Below are positions 1 through 9,186 of a stretch of DNA of 54,241 bases, in pieces. The position numbers and the translations under genes are program-made. Below the pieces are notes generated by a model that was not told where the DNA came from, ran no database searches, and saw only the letters and a list, made by a program, of their open reading frames with translations. Origin of the DNA: JANMEX01 sp043776635 (GTDB lineage: Bacteria; Pseudomonadota; Alphaproteobacteria; Rhizobiales; Rhizobiaceae); the NCBI GenBank assembly GCA_043776635.1, contig JAYVRA010000084.1, positions 1 to 54,241 on the forward strand, given 5' to 3'. The stretch's first letter is position 1. Each line of letters opens with the position of its first letter.

Positions 1-99
1 TTGATTGTGCCGATTGCGATGGAAGAAAAGCTACGCTTCGCCATCCGCGAAGGCGGCCGCACCGTCGGTGCCGGTATTGTGGCGAATATATTGGCTTAA
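1..99 (+). CDS. tuf: Elongation factor Tu, C-terminal end (partial)
   Basis: The window opens inside a gene; the frame from base 1 gives 32 residues and a TAA. They contain PIAMEEKLRFAIREGGRTVG, the signature of the last beta-barrel domain of EF-Tu, the GTPase that brings aminoacyl-tRNA to the ribosome. The tail ends in NILA. A strong terminator follows 40 bases downstream and tRNA-Trp lies about 450 bases on. That suggests the tuf copy which normally precedes tRNA-Trp and secE in proteobacteria, rather than the copy in the str operon. Identification is firm; the start is outside the window. Confidence 0.95.
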   Translation: MIVPIAMEEKLRFAIREGGRTVGAGIVANILA

Positions 100-138
100 G
101 TGATACTGTGAAACCAGTTGCTTGGCAGTAATGATATA

Positions 139-172
139 TGGGTTCGCAATGATTATTGCGGGCCCATTTTTT
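139..172 (+). terminator. Intrinsic terminator of tuf
   Basis: Bases 139-150 pair with 155-166 (about 12 pairs including G-U pairs, loop GATT at 151-154), followed by six T at 167-172. It sits 40 bases after the tuf stop codon, so it should end the tuf transcript before tRNA-Trp. Confidence 0.85.
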
Positions 173-555
173 GTCCAGCAGGCCTTTTCAAAAGGTTGCC
201 CCGAACGCCCGGCCTGCCACGGTTGCGGCTGCGTGGGCGGGAATGGATAACGCGGGCCGGATGGCAAGTGTGTTGGTTTCAAAGACTTGGAGAAAAAATG
301 TGGCAAGCCTCCTGAAACATTATGTATTTTTGAAAATGCGCCGGGTACGGACGCAAATCATGATTGTGCGCTAGCAACAGAGAAAAAGATGTAGAGGTAC
401 ATTTGAGCGCATGTAGGATGCTCTGGACTATTTCACTGGTTGAAAATGGCGACCTTATCATCGCCCGGCGGTGGTGGTTGCAGCGTTTTAAATGTTATTT
501 TTTAAAAGGACTTGAATCAAACCGCCGCATGTGAAAAAGACTGAATACCAAGCGT
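173..555. other. Gap between tuf terminator and tRNA-Trp
   Basis: I see no convincing gene here. Short open frames on both strands have no ribosome binding site and no recognisable protein features. No clear promoter for the tRNA was found; a TTGAAT element near 510 has no good -10 partner at the right distance. Confidence 0.5.
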
Positions 556-631
556 AGGGGTGTAACTCAGTTGGTAGAGTGTTGGTCTCCAAAACCAAAT
601 GTCGCAAGTTCGAATCTTGTCGCCCCTGCCA
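556..631 (+). tRNA. tRNA-Trp (CCA anticodon)
   Basis: Seventy-six bases fold as a cloverleaf: acceptor arm AGGGGTG pairs with CGCCCCT, the anticodon loop is CTCCAAA with anticodon CCA, the T-loop is TTCGAAT, and the terminal CCA is encoded. It decodes UGG. In most alphaproteobacteria it lies between tuf and secE; here a CoA-transferase gene follows instead. Confidence 0.97.
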
Positions 632-742
632 GTTTCAATCAGCCGACTGTCTGAAACCTTAAGACGCCGGTCTAATTTAGACGCGCTTGCCAGAGAGCGT
701 TTGTTGCTACAATCTGCCCTTAACTGTGTTGGGAGGCGTGAC

Positions 743-2080
743 ATGAATTTGCGCAAAGCGGCGAAACCGGCAGAGACTATTTCAGCAGCGCAAGCGGCGG
801 GATTGGTGAAATCCGGCATGTGGATTGATTATGGCACATCGCTGGTCCAGCCGGATGTTTTCGACAAGGCGCTGGCGGCGCGGATCACTGAACTCACCAA
901 CCTAAAGCTCCGTAATTGCCTGACAGTGAAGTCCCGCGCCGTGCTGGAGGCTGACCCTGACGGCAAGCATATTTATTGCTTAAACCTGCATTTTTCCGGC
1001 TATGACCGCAAAAAAAGTGACGCGGGCAGGGTGCGTTATGTTCCCGTGAACCTTGGCGAAATTCCTGACTACTACCGCCGTTTCATTGAGCCTGTTGATA
1101 TTGTGATACTGAAATGCTGCCCGATGGATAAGGACGGGTTTTTCAATCTGAGCGCCTCCAACCTTTGGCACCGCGCCATAGTCGAGCGCGCCAAGATGGT
1201 GATTATTGAAACGACTTTAGGTCTGCCTTATGTGATGGGCGAGGAGACGGGCATCCATATCAGCGAGGTGGATTACATTATTGAGGGCGACAATGCGCCT
1301 GCCAGCGAATTGCCAAACCCGCCCGCGACTGATGTGGACCGCGCGGTCGGGCGGCTGATTGCCTGCCAAATCAAAGATGGCGACTGCCTGCAAATAGGCA
1401 TTGGCGGGATGCCAAATGCAGTCTGCGCCTCGCTGCTTGACAGTGACATCAAGGAATTGGGCATACACACCGAGATGCTGACGGACGGCATTATCGATCT
1501 GTATAAGGCAGGGAAAATAACCGGCACGCGCAAGCAATTGCGGCCCGGCAAGTTGGTTTATTCCTTCGCACTTGGTTCCAAGGCGACATATGATTGCCTC
1601 AATCACAATCCGGATATGCTGTGTTGTCCCGTGGATTTCACGAATTTGCCTGAAAATATTATGAAGAACGATAATCTGATTTCGATCAACAACACGACGC
1701 AGATTGATTTGCAGGGCCAAACGGCGTCCGAATCTGACGGGCTTCGCCACATTAGCGGGACAGGCGGGCAGTTGCAGTTTGTGCGCGGGGCTTATGCCTC
1801 CAAGGGCGGTAAGTCGTTTATTTGTCTGTCTTCGACCTATGACAAGCGCGGCGAGCGACGCAGCCGGATAGTGTTGAGTTTGACCAAGGGAAATACCGTC
1901 ACCACCCCGCGCTCGGACGTTATGTATGTTGTTACAGAACATGGCATTGTAAATCTCAAAGGAAAGTCTGTGCCGGAGCGGGCGCTGGCGCTGATAAACC
2001 TCGCGCATCCGGACTTTCGTGACGAGTTGCTCGCACAGGCTCACGAGCATAAAATCTTGCCATACGGTTTTACTTTTTGA
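743..2080 (+). CDS. Acetyl-CoA hydrolase / 4-hydroxybutyrate-type CoA-transferase
   Basis: A 445-residue protein of the acetyl-CoA hydrolase/transferase family (Cat2/AbfT-like), which moves CoA between acyl-CoA and acetate or another carboxylate through a glutamyl-CoA intermediate. Seen: IGIGGMPNAV, GIHTEMLTDGI (expected to hold the catalytic Glu), YVVTEHGIVNLKGKS and AHPDFRDEL near the C-terminus, all typical. The frame is open back into tRNA-Trp, but the start chosen is ATG 743, preceded by GGGAGG at 731-736; anything further upstream would overlap the tRNA. Length fits the family. The 3' end overlaps the convergent enoyl-CoA hydratase gene by 11 bases. Substrate cannot be read from sequence; a role in short-chain acyl-CoA or acetate handling is inferred. 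Confidence 0.85.
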   Translation: MNLRKAAKPAETISAAQAAGLVKSGMWIDYGTSLVQPDVFDKALAARITELTNLKLRNCLTVKSRAVLEADPDGKHIYCLNLHFSGYDRKKSDAGRVRYVPVNLGEIPDYYRRFIEPVDIVILKCCPMDKDGFFNLSASNLWHRAIVERAKMVIIETTLGLPYVMGEETGIHISEVDYIIEGDNAPASELPNPPATDVDRAVGRLIACQIKDGDCLQIGIGGMPNAVCASLLDSDIKELGIHTEMLTDGIIDLYKAGKITGTRKQLRPGKLVYSFALGSKATYDCLNHNPDMLCCPVDFTNLPENIMKNDNLISINNTTQIDLQGQTASESDGLRHISGTGGQLQFVRGAYASKGGKSFICLSSTYDKRGERRSRIVLSLTKGNTVTTPRSDVMYVVTEHGIVNLKGKSVPERALALINLAHPDFRDELLAQAHEHKILPYGFTF

Positions 2081-2948
2081 AGCTAAGCTTCGGTTGACGC
2101 TTTTGTAAAAAGGCATCAATGGCCTCTGCCGTATCCGGCTCCATCATATTTTGTGCCATGATTTCTGAGGCGAGTTTATATGCATCTGGCAGGGATAGTA
2201 GACGTTGTTTTTGTAACAGGGCTTTGCCATAGCGGATGGCGGCAGGGTCTTTGCATAGGATTGTCGCGACCTTTGCATCAATAGCAGAGTCCAATTCATT
2301 ATCGGGTACCGCCTGGTTGATAAGCCCGTATGCAACTGCCTTATCGGCAGAGATGAATTCGCCCGTAATCAGCATATCAAAAGCGTTCTTGGCCGACACA
2401 TTTCGGGAAAGCGCTACCGCAGGTGTTGAGCAAAACAGGCCGAGATTAACACCCGAAACGGCAAAACGTGCTGAATGGGCAGCGATGGCCAAATCGCAGC
2501 TGGCAACCAATTGACATCCGGCGGCGGTGGCGATGCCATGAACTTTTGCGATGACCGGGACGGGCAGGTTGACGATTGTTTGCATTAACAAGGAACTGCG
2601 GGCAAAGAGCTCGCGGTGACGGTCAATATCGGGTGTGGCTCTCATTTCAGCCAAATCATGACCAGCACAAAAAGCTTTGCCTGCGCCAGAGATTACTACG
2701 CAGCGGGCTAGCTGGTCGGCAGCAATAGCAGTGAGAGCGTCTTGCAATGCCAAAAGCAACCCATCAGAAAGCGCATTAAATTTTTCAGGACGGTTGAGAT
2801 GAAGCGTGGTTACGCCGTCTGTCGAGGTGTGATTATGGATTAAGTGGGACAAACTGCATATCCAATTTATGACTGGAGAGCTTCTCGTTTTGATGGAATC
2901 AAAACGGCACTCTAATCTTTTTTGCCGCATTATTTTTAACCGTAACAT
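2070..2948 (-). CDS. Enoyl-CoA hydratase/isomerase family protein
   Basis: Crotonase-fold protein. HLNRPEKFNALS, the oxyanion-hole stretch GAGKAFCAGHDLAEMR, and HGIATAAGCQLVASCDLAIA are all present, and the C-terminal helical part is complete. The sequence most resembles the ECHDC3-like subgroup (CAGHDL rather than CAGADL). These enzymes act on acyl-CoA thioesters, usually hydrating an enoyl-CoA; the true substrate is unknown. About 38 residues precede the point where homologues normally begin and look non-homologous, and there is no good ribosome binding site. The start is therefore uncertain: TTG 2954, ATG 2948 or an internal codon near 2850 are possible. It converges on the CoA-transferase gene with an 11-base overlap. 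Confidence 0.8.
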   Translation of the reverse strand: MLRLKIMRQKRLECRFDSIKTRSSPVINWICSLSHLIHNHTSTDGVTTLHLNRPEKFNALSDGLLLALQDALTAIAADQLARCVVISGAGKAFCAGHDLAEMRATPDIDRHRELFARSSLLMQTIVNLPVPVIAKVHGIATAAGCQLVASCDLAIAAHSARFAVSGVNLGLFCSTPAVALSRNVSAKNAFDMLITGEFISADKAVAYGLINQAVPDNELDSAIDAKVATILCKDPAAIRYGKALLQKQRLLSLPDAYKLASEIMAQNMMEPDTAEAIDAFLQKRQPKLSFKK

Positions 2949-2954
2949 GTTCAA

Positions 2955-3332
2955 CGTTGCCGGGTAATGCTTTCTTGCAAATGATAACCCGTTTTTAAAT
3001 GTAAACGCAGCTCTATTATTTCTGTCAGGAAAAATTTCTGATCTACCAACGCAGCGATGACCTGCAGAAAATTATTCCGGCTTGTCTCACGCGGGTTATG
3101 CTCGAAATTGCCGATAATTTCGGCAATAATTTTTATGAATTTGCTTAAAAAAAGTTCATGGAACCAATCACTTCATCCTCATGGGTCCAGTGATTTAAAA
3201 TGCATTGCCGAAATGAAATATCCTCGTCATACTCTCAATAAATGACATAAGAAGCCGGATAACAACCGGCCGCATTGAAATATTATTTGACTGGCGGATA
3301 TTCCATTCGCCCTATGTTGGAGGACTAAGAAA
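2955..3332. other. Gap upstream of polyamine ABC operon, with a possible promoter
   Basis: AT-rich and without a credible gene. TTGCCG at 3205-3210, a 17-base spacer and CATACT at 3228-3233 resemble a sigma-70 promoter about 100 bases before the binding-protein gene. A small hairpin (GCCGG/CCGGC, about 3254-3270) would lie in the leader. Confidence 0.4.
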
Positions 3333-4490
3333 ATGAAGAAATTTACCTCGGCTGAACTCACGATTTTTGCAGCAGCATGCACGCGCCGCAGCTTTTTGAA
3401 GGCCGCAACCGCCTTAGGTGCGGTTGGTCTTGCAAGCCCGTTTCTGGTTCGCAATGCCTTCTCATCGTCTGGTGAATTGAACCATATGGGTTGGGCCGGC
3501 TATAACGGCTACAAGGACTCTATTGATGCGTTTACCGCTAAAACCGGCATCAAGGTAAACCTCACTGAACAACCGGATAATGAAACCATTTTTGCGCAAG
3601 CCAAACTTGCCGCGCAAACCGGTGCATTCGATACCATCGAGCCGACAGTTGACCGCACAGCTGCCTATGTGGAAAACGATCTCGTTAAAGCCTGGGATGA
3701 AAAGATGGCGACGCTCGATAGCTATTTGCCAGGCATGGTGGATGGCTCAGCCGGCGAAATGGCAGTTGTTAAGGGCGGCCGTTATTTCCTGCCAACCGTT
3801 TGGGGCACAGAAGCGCTCGTCTACAAAAAAGATGCAATGCCATTGGAATATGGCAAAGCTAGTCTTGCTGATCTTTTTGGTGAGAATATGGAAGGCAAAG
3901 TAACGCTGCGCGCTCATTCGTCGCTTGCCTCGCTCGGCCGCGTCATGGACCTTGCCGGCAAGTTGCCGAAGCCATTTATGAATGGCTATAAGGATGAAAC
4001 AACGTTCAAAGAAATTTGGGACGTTATCCTGACCGAAGCTCTTGCACACAAGGCGAACATTGCTCAGTTCTGGAAGGGCGAAAATGAAGCTCAAGCTGCA
4101 TTCCGCACCAACGGTTGTGTGATTGGCCAGTGCTGGGATTCAACAGGCTTTAATTTGAGCAAAGAAGGGTATGGTTATATTGCGCCTAAGGAAGGCTCGA
4201 TTGCTTGGAACCAGGGCTTCATGATGATGAAGAACGCCAAAAACACTGAACAAGCGATTGCCTGGGCTAACTTCCAAGCCACACCGGAAGGCGGCGCTGC
4301 TATGGCCAAAGTCTATTCGGCCAATCCTGTTGCCAAGGGTGCGGTTGATGTCATGCCTAAGGAAAATGCAGACTTCTACAATGCTGCGTTCCCGGGCGAT
4401 GCCTTGTCCAAATTGTGGTGGTGGCCTTCACAGAACAGCGCGATCCTCAAGCTTCGGGCCGGCTACGCTGACAAGTTCATTGCCGGCTAA
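3333..4490 (+). CDS. Polyamine-type ABC transporter, periplasmic binding protein
   Basis: A 385-residue solute-binding protein of the PotD/PotF type, the first gene of a four-gene importer. The N-terminus has a twin-arginine motif, RRSFLKA at about residues 19-25, then a hydrophobic stretch, so export by the Tat pathway is likely. The mature part has the usual two-lobe layout (MGWAGYNGY, VWGTEALVYKKDA, WNQGFMMMKNAKN). Start ATG 3333 has GGAGG close upstream. A terminator-like hairpin follows before the ATPase gene, a common way to make more binding protein than membrane parts. Putrescine or spermidine is the likely ligand class from family resemblance; another amine is possible. Confidence 0.85.
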   Translation: MKKFTSAELTIFAAACTRRSFLKAATALGAVGLASPFLVRNAFSSSGELNHMGWAGYNGYKDSIDAFTAKTGIKVNLTEQPDNETIFAQAKLAAQTGAFDTIEPTVDRTAAYVENDLVKAWDEKMATLDSYLPGMVDGSAGEMAVVKGGRYFLPTVWGTEALVYKKDAMPLEYGKASLADLFGENMEGKVTLRAHSSLASLGRVMDLAGKLPKPFMNGYKDETTFKEIWDVILTEALAHKANIAQFWKGENEAQAAFRTNGCVIGQCWDSTGFNLSKEGYGYIAPKEGSIAWNQGFMMMKNAKNTEQAIAWANFQATPEGGAAMAKVYSANPVAKGAVDVMPKENADFYNAAFPGDALSKLWWWPSQNSAILKLRAGYADKFIAG

Positions 4491-4502
4491 TCATTTAAGG
4501 CA

Positions 4503-4533
4503 AGCGGCGGGCTTATCGGCCCGCCGCTTTTTT
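4503..4533 (+). terminator. Hairpin between binding-protein and ATPase genes
   Basis: A ten-pair GC-rich stem (4503-4512 with 4519-4528, loop TTATCG) followed by six T. It has the form of an intrinsic terminator and is probably leaky, letting some transcription continue into the rest of the operon. Confidence 0.8.
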
Positions 4534-4577
4534 CATGTAATGTGTGCCGAACCAAATATGGTCGGCTAAGGGGCATC

Positions 4578-5669
4578 ATGAGCGAAAACGTAGAACTTTC
4601 CAATATTTATATGGATTTTGGCCAGTTTAGAGCCGTCAATAATGTTGATGTTATAATTGAGGCTGGTGAATTTTTTTCGTTCCTTGGACCATCAGGCTGC
4701 GGAAAAACAACAATTTTGCGCCTTATTTCCGGCTTCATGGAGCCAACAAAGGGTGCGGTAAAAATCGGCGGCAAGGATATGAGCGGAGTTGGCCCCAATT
4801 TGCGGCCAACGGCTTTGATTTTCCAAAACCTTGCGCTTTTTCCACTGATGCCAGTCTGGGAAAACATTGCCTTTGGTCTGGAAATGCGCGGTGTCGATAA
4901 GGCAACGCGCCGCGCCAAGGCAGAAGAATTATTAAAATTAGTGGATTTGCATGATTCCGCTGACAAGAAGATTAGCCAGCTTTCCGGCGGACAGAAGCAG
5001 CGTGTGGCGATTGCCCGTGGCTTGGCAGTCGAGCCAAAAGTGATGCTTTTGGACGAACCGCTATCGGCGCTCGATTTGAAGCTGCGCCAGCACATGCGCG
5101 CCGAGCTTCGCGCCATTCAAAAACGTACGGGTGTCACATTCATTTATATTACCCATGATCAGGGCGAGGCGCTCGCCATGTCTGATCGTGTTGCAGTTAT
5201 GAGCCAAGGCGTGTTGCAACAAGTTGGCACGCCGATGGAAATTTATAATAATCCGGCTAATGGCTTTGTGGCATCATTTGTCGGCGAGAATAATATTTTT
5301 GCCGGCACTGTCAAAGCCGTGAAGGATGGTATCGCCTTATTTGTAACGGATGACAAAACTTTTGCCACCCGTCTTGGTCCCAATGTGAGTGTTGGCACTC
5401 ACGCCAAGCTCTATGTGCGCCCTGAGCATTCGCGGCTGACGCAAACTCCCGCCAGCATCAACAGTGTCCCTGTTGAAATCAGCGACGTGGCGTTTGAAGG
5501 CAATTTTGTGAATGTCTTTGCTGTCGATGCGCAAGGTAAGCGCCACATGGTACAATCACAAAATGACCATAGCATCGCGCCACCCGCGCGCGGCGTCAAA
5601 ATGTTTCTATCGTTTGATGCAGAGCAAGCTGTTGTCCTCAATGATGCGGTAGGGCAAGGCAATGGGTGA
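4578..5669 (+). CDS. Polyamine-type ABC transporter, ATPase subunit
   Basis: A 363-residue PotA-like ATPase that powers import. Walker A GPSGCGKTT at about residues 37-45, signature LSGGQKQRVAIARG, Walker B VMLLDEPLSALD and the switch histidine in YITHDQGEA are intact. The last 120 residues form the TOBE regulatory domain (VRPEHSRL). Start ATG 4578 is chosen because AAGGGG lies a few bases before it; a longer frame from 4542 would read through the hairpin region and adds residues with no homology. The stop overlaps the start of the first permease gene by eight bases, indicating translational coupling. Confidence 0.9.
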   Translation: MSENVELSNIYMDFGQFRAVNNVDVIIEAGEFFSFLGPSGCGKTTILRLISGFMEPTKGAVKIGGKDMSGVGPNLRPTALIFQNLALFPLMPVWENIAFGLEMRGVDKATRRAKAEELLKLVDLHDSADKKISQLSGGQKQRVAIARGLAVEPKVMLLDEPLSALDLKLRQHMRAELRAIQKRTGVTFIYITHDQGEALAMSDRVAVMSQGVLQQVGTPMEIYNNPANGFVASFVGENNIFAGTVKAVKDGIALFVTDDKTFATRLGPNVSVGTHAKLYVRPEHSRLTQTPASINSVPVEISDVAFEGNFVNVFAVDAQGKRHMVQSQNDHSIAPPARGVKMFLSFDAEQAVVLNDAVGQGNG

Positions 5670-6546
5670 GCTTGTTCGCAGATACGGCACATTCATGACC
5701 GCCATAATAGTTGGGATAACGGTATTCTGGCTGTTGATTCTTGTCGTGTTGCCCAACATTGTGATGTTTGAATCCTCGTTCCGGCTCTATTTGCCAGTTA
5801 GTGATATTGGCGGGCAAAAGGACGTTTATACGCTCCAAAACTATCTCACTTTTACTGAAAGCCCGATCCATATAAATATTTTCTTTTTGACCGTGCTCTA
5901 CAGCAGCCTCGTGACGGCTATTTGCTTTATGTTGAGCTATCCGCTGGCCTATTTTCTGGCTAAAGTGATACGCCCATCGAATGCGCCGACGCTGTTTTTG
6001 ATGCTGCTCATTCCGTTGTGGGTCAGTGAAATTCTGCGCTCGTTTGCCTGGTTCATCATTCTGTCTTTCCAAGGCCCGCTAAACGCCATGTTGCAAGGAG
6101 CGGGATTGATACATGATCCAATCCGTTGGATGTCTGGCTTTCATGCCGTCATTATCGGACTGGTTTATACCTATGTTCTGTTCATGCTGTTTCCGGTTTA
6201 TAACGCCATCCAATCGCTGGATACCAATCAGATTGAGGCCAGCCAAGACCTCGGCGCATCGCTGTGGCAAACCCATACCCGTGTGGTTATTCCGCATTCA
6301 AAGCCTGGCATAGCGTCCGGCTGCGTGATGGTTTTTATGCTCTGCGCCGGGTCGGTCATCGTGCCAAGCACACTTGCATCCACCAGTTCGCGCTGGTTCA
6401 CGGAAATAATCCAGCAATGGTTCTTTGAGGGACTGGATTGGAATGAGGGCTCGGCCTACGCATTTTTGCTTCTTGCGCTTTGCATTATATTTGTCAGCCT
6501 CGTCATGCGCTTCTTAAATGTGCGCCTTGTCGATATTGCGAAGTGA
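5662..6546 (+). CDS. Polyamine-type ABC transporter permease (PotB-like)
   Basis: A 294-residue inner-membrane permease with about six hydrophobic segments. The cytoplasmic EAA loop that docks on the ATPase is visible as IEASQDLGASLWQTHTRVVI near residues 192-211. The start overlaps the ATPase stop, with AGGGCAAGG just upstream. The long loop after the first membrane segment is usual for PotB-type subunits. It pairs with the next permease to form the channel. Confidence 0.9.
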   Translation: MGELVRRYGTFMTAIIVGITVFWLLILVVLPNIVMFESSFRLYLPVSDIGGQKDVYTLQNYLTFTESPIHINIFFLTVLYSSLVTAICFMLSYPLAYFLAKVIRPSNAPTLFLMLLIPLWVSEILRSFAWFIILSFQGPLNAMLQGAGLIHDPIRWMSGFHAVIIGLVYTYVLFMLFPVYNAIQSLDTNQIEASQDLGASLWQTHTRVVIPHSKPGIASGCVMVFMLCAGSVIVPSTLASTSSRWFTEIIQQWFFEGLDWNEGSAYAFLLLALCIIFVSLVMRFLNVRLVDIAK

Positions 6547-6556
6547 GGGCGGGATC

Positions 6557-7375
6557 ATGAAACCATTTGCATTCGGCCCGTTCATCATTCGGTTTTACGT
6601 TTTTATTTTCCTCAGCTTTATGCTTTTACCGCTTATCGTTATGGGCGGCGCCGGGCTAAACGACACTAAATTTCCGTCAATTTATCCATGGGTTGGATTC
6701 ACCAGCCGCTGGTTCCAAGACCTTTGGTCGGACGAAAAAATGTGGGAGGCCATGCGCAACACTGTGATTGTGGCAGTTGCTGTCGTGGTGACAGCGGTTC
6801 CCATTGGAACAGCGGCGGCCATTCTCATTAATGGCGTTACGCCAAAAGCACGCTCGATATTGTATGGCTTTATGGTTGCACCAATTTTAACGCCCGGCGC
6901 GGTTATTGGTATTTCGACCTTGCTTTTCTGGAACAAATTCAGTGTTTCGGCGGGGCTTCATCTTTCTATTTTGGGTCAGGTTTCGTTCATCGCCGCCTAC
7001 GTCATGCTGCTGGTTTTAGCCCGCTTGCAGAGCTTCGATTACGGGCTTGAGGAAGCAGCGCTTGATCTTGGCGCGTCACACGTGCAGGTCATGCGACGCA
7101 TTCTCATTCCCCATCTCTACCCGGCCATTGGGGCAGGGGCATTGATTGCCTTCTTCCAGTCGGTCGAAAATTTTAACATCACGCTCTTCACGCGCGGAAA
7201 CTCGCAAACGCTTACCGTTTATGTCGGCTCTAAAATCCGGTCGGGCATTACGCCAACGATCAATGCACTGGCGCTTATCCTAATTAGCATCACTGTTCTT
7301 AGTGCTATATTGTATGAAGTATTGCGCCGCCGTAAACAGAGGCAACTTGATCGCCTCGTTATTGCTGAGGATTAA
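6557..7375 (+). CDS. Polyamine-type ABC transporter permease (PotC-like)
   Basis: A 272-residue second permease. Six predicted membrane segments and the EAA-like loop LEEAALDLGASHVQVMRRIL are seen. ATG 6557 is preferred over an in-frame codon at 6518 because GAGGGCGGG lies directly before it and the shorter protein begins like PotC relatives. It starts ten bases after the PotB-like gene ends, completing a binding protein - ATPase - permease - permease operon. Confidence 0.9.
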   Translation: MKPFAFGPFIIRFYVFIFLSFMLLPLIVMGGAGLNDTKFPSIYPWVGFTSRWFQDLWSDEKMWEAMRNTVIVAVAVVVTAVPIGTAAAILINGVTPKARSILYGFMVAPILTPGAVIGISTLLFWNKFSVSAGLHLSILGQVSFIAAYVMLLVLARLQSFDYGLEEAALDLGASHVQVMRRILIPHLYPAIGAGALIAFFQSVENFNITLFTRGNSQTLTVYVGSKIRSGITPTINALALILISITVLSAILYEVLRRRKQRQLDRLVIAED

Positions 7376-7546
7376 CAGGCAAAAAATTAACAGGCCAAGA
7401 CAGGTGGTATTTTGCGCTGCACTTTTTCGCAGTGTTTCTGGAATGGCGTTACCAACAATGCGCTTTATTCAAAAAATATTGCTCTTTCCATTGCCCGGTT
7501 AGTTTGAAATACTCGCCTCGAAAAACAGATTCATTTGGAGAGTTTT

Positions 7547-8839
7547 ATGGCCAAGCGCACACCGGGAATTGAAACATTAGCCGTTCATGCAGGCGCAAAG
7601 CCAGACCCGACCACGGGTGCACGTATCACGCCAATTTATCAGACCACCGCGTTTGTTTTCGATGATGTGGACCATGCTGCCGCGCTGTTCGGTTTGCAGG
7701 CATTCGGCAATATTTACACCCGCATTATGAACCCGACGCAAGCTGTTCTGGAAGAGCGCGTAGCGGCGCTTGAAGGCGGCACAGCCGCACTTGCTGTTGC
7801 CTCGGGCCATTCGGCTCAGCTCATTACCTTCCACACATTAATGCAGCCGGGCGATGAGTTCGTGGCGACCAAGAAGCTCTATGGCGGGTCCATCAACCAG
7901 TTTGGCAATTCATTCAAATCCTTCAATTGGAATGTTAAGTGGGCTGATCCTGATGATCTATCCAGCTTTGAGGCGGCGATCACGCCCAAGACCCGCGCAA
8001 TATTTATCGAGAGCATTGCCAATCCGGGCGGCGTAATTACTGATATTGAGGCTATTGCTGACATCGCCCACAAGCATGGCCTGCCGCTTATCGTCGATAA
8101 TACCATGGCAACACCGTACCTCATTCGCCCGATTGAGTATGGGGCGGATATCGTCATCCATTCGCTGACAAAATTCATGGGCGGCCATGGCAACTCCATG
8201 GGCGGCGTGATTGTGGATGGCGGCACGTTTGATTGGTCGAAGTCCGGCAATTACCCGATGCTTTCCGAACCACGGCCGGAATACGCCGGTGTGGAATTGC
8301 ACAAAACATTTGGTAATTTTGCCTTCGCCATTGCTTGCCGCGTGCTTGGCCTGCGCGATTTGGGACCGGCTATTTCGCCGTTCAACGCCTTCCAGATTTT
8401 GACCGGCATTGAGACACTCCCGCTTCGTATGCAGCGCCATTGCGACAATGCCATTAAGGTCGCCAAGTGGCTTAAGAAACAACCGTCTGTAAGCTGGGTT
8501 TCCTATGCAGGACTTGAGGACGACAAGTATCATGAGCTGCAAAAGCGCTATAGCCCAAAGGGTGCAGGCGCGGTGTTCACCTTCGGCCTTAAGGGCGGCT
8601 ACAATGCCGGTGTCGCCTTTGTGCAGGGGCTGGAGATGTTCTCACATTTAGCCAATATCGGGGACACGCGCTCGCTGGTTATTCATCCAGCTTCAACCAC
8701 TCATAAGCAATTAAGCGATGCGCAGCGTACCTCTGCCGGGGCGGGGCCGGATGTTGTCCGTTTGTCAATTGGCATTGAAAATGTTGATGATATCATTGGT
8801 GATTTGGAACAAGCACTTGCGAAAGCGGACAAAGCCTGA
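7547..8839 (+). CDS. metY: O-acetylhomoserine sulfhydrylase
   Basis: A 430-residue PLP enzyme of the Cys/Met metabolism family that makes homocysteine from O-acetylhomoserine and sulfide in methionine synthesis. Seen: the N-terminal start TLAVHAG, YTRIMNPTQAVLEERVAALE, VDNTMATPYLIRPIEYGAD and the PLP-lysine motif SLTKFMGGHG; VIHPASTTHKQL near the C-terminus is typical of the MetY branch. ATG 7547 is preferred over an in-frame TTG at 7535 because GGAGAG lies just before it. I looked for a SAM-II riboswitch in the 170-base leader and did not find one. The cupin gene follows with a one-base overlap. Confidence 0.9.
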   Translation: MAKRTPGIETLAVHAGAKPDPTTGARITPIYQTTAFVFDDVDHAAALFGLQAFGNIYTRIMNPTQAVLEERVAALEGGTAALAVASGHSAQLITFHTLMQPGDEFVATKKLYGGSINQFGNSFKSFNWNVKWADPDDLSSFEAAITPKTRAIFIESIANPGGVITDIEAIADIAHKHGLPLIVDNTMATPYLIRPIEYGADIVIHSLTKFMGGHGNSMGGVIVDGGTFDWSKSGNYPMLSEPRPEYAGVELHKTFGNFAFAIACRVLGLRDLGPAISPFNAFQILTGIETLPLRMQRHCDNAIKVAKWLKKQPSVSWVSYAGLEDDKYHELQKRYSPKGAGAVFTFGLKGGYNAGVAFVQGLEMFSHLANIGDTRSLVIHPASTTHKQLSDAQRTSAGAGPDVVRLSIGIENVDDIIGDLEQALAKADKA

Positions 8840-9186
8840 TGAGGGCTGCGCATCTGATAGCGCTCGCGCCTGATCGTGCGAGCGCCGAAACAGACCGGCC
8901 ATCGCCGGAAAAACTGATTTCCGGCGATCCGGTTTTTACCACATGGAATGTTGAGGAGCGCGAGGGCCTCTATTGCGGCATCTGGCAATCCACACCCGGA
9001 AAATGGCGCATTAAATATGATGAGTGGGAATATTGCAGGATTTTGTCCGGCGTTTCAGTCTTGACGGAAGAAGGCCAAATGCCAGTAATAGTGAAAACCG
9101 GCGATAGTTTTATATTGCGACCCGGCTTTCTAGGGACATGGGAGGTGATAGAAACTACGCGGAAAGACTATGTTATCCTGTTGTGA
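8839..9186 (+). CDS. Cupin domain protein (DUF861/EutQ-like)
   Basis: A 115-residue single-domain cupin. KWRIKYDEWEYCRILSG followed by KTGDSFILRPGFLGTWEV is the pattern of the cupin_3 (DUF861) family, small barrel proteins of mostly unknown function. Its ATG overlaps the metY stop by one base, so the two are probably co-translated; whether the function is linked to sulfur metabolism is unknown. Its 3' end overlaps the convergent P450 gene by 14 bases. Confidence 0.75.
   Translation: MRAAHLIALAPDRASAETDRPSPEKLISGDPVFTTWNVEEREGLYCGIWQSTPGKWRIKYDEWEYCRILSGVSVLTEEGQMPVIVKTGDSFILRPGFLGTWEVIETTRKDYVILL

Noticed and set aside
556..631. tRNA-Trp as attachment site of an integrated element
   Set aside because: No integrase and no second copy of the tRNA 3' end seen in the window; kept only as a synteny observation.
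1217..2119. 300-residue open frame on the minus strand
   Set aside because: Fully antisense to the CoA-transferase gene; no domain and no ribosome binding site.
3287..3315. TTGACT-N17-CCCTAT as promoter of the ABC operon
   Set aside because: It would start transcription on top of the ribosome binding site; the element at 3205-3233 is better placed.
7376..7546. SAM-II riboswitch before metY
   Set aside because: Expected in this class, but I could not find the conserved pseudoknot elements.
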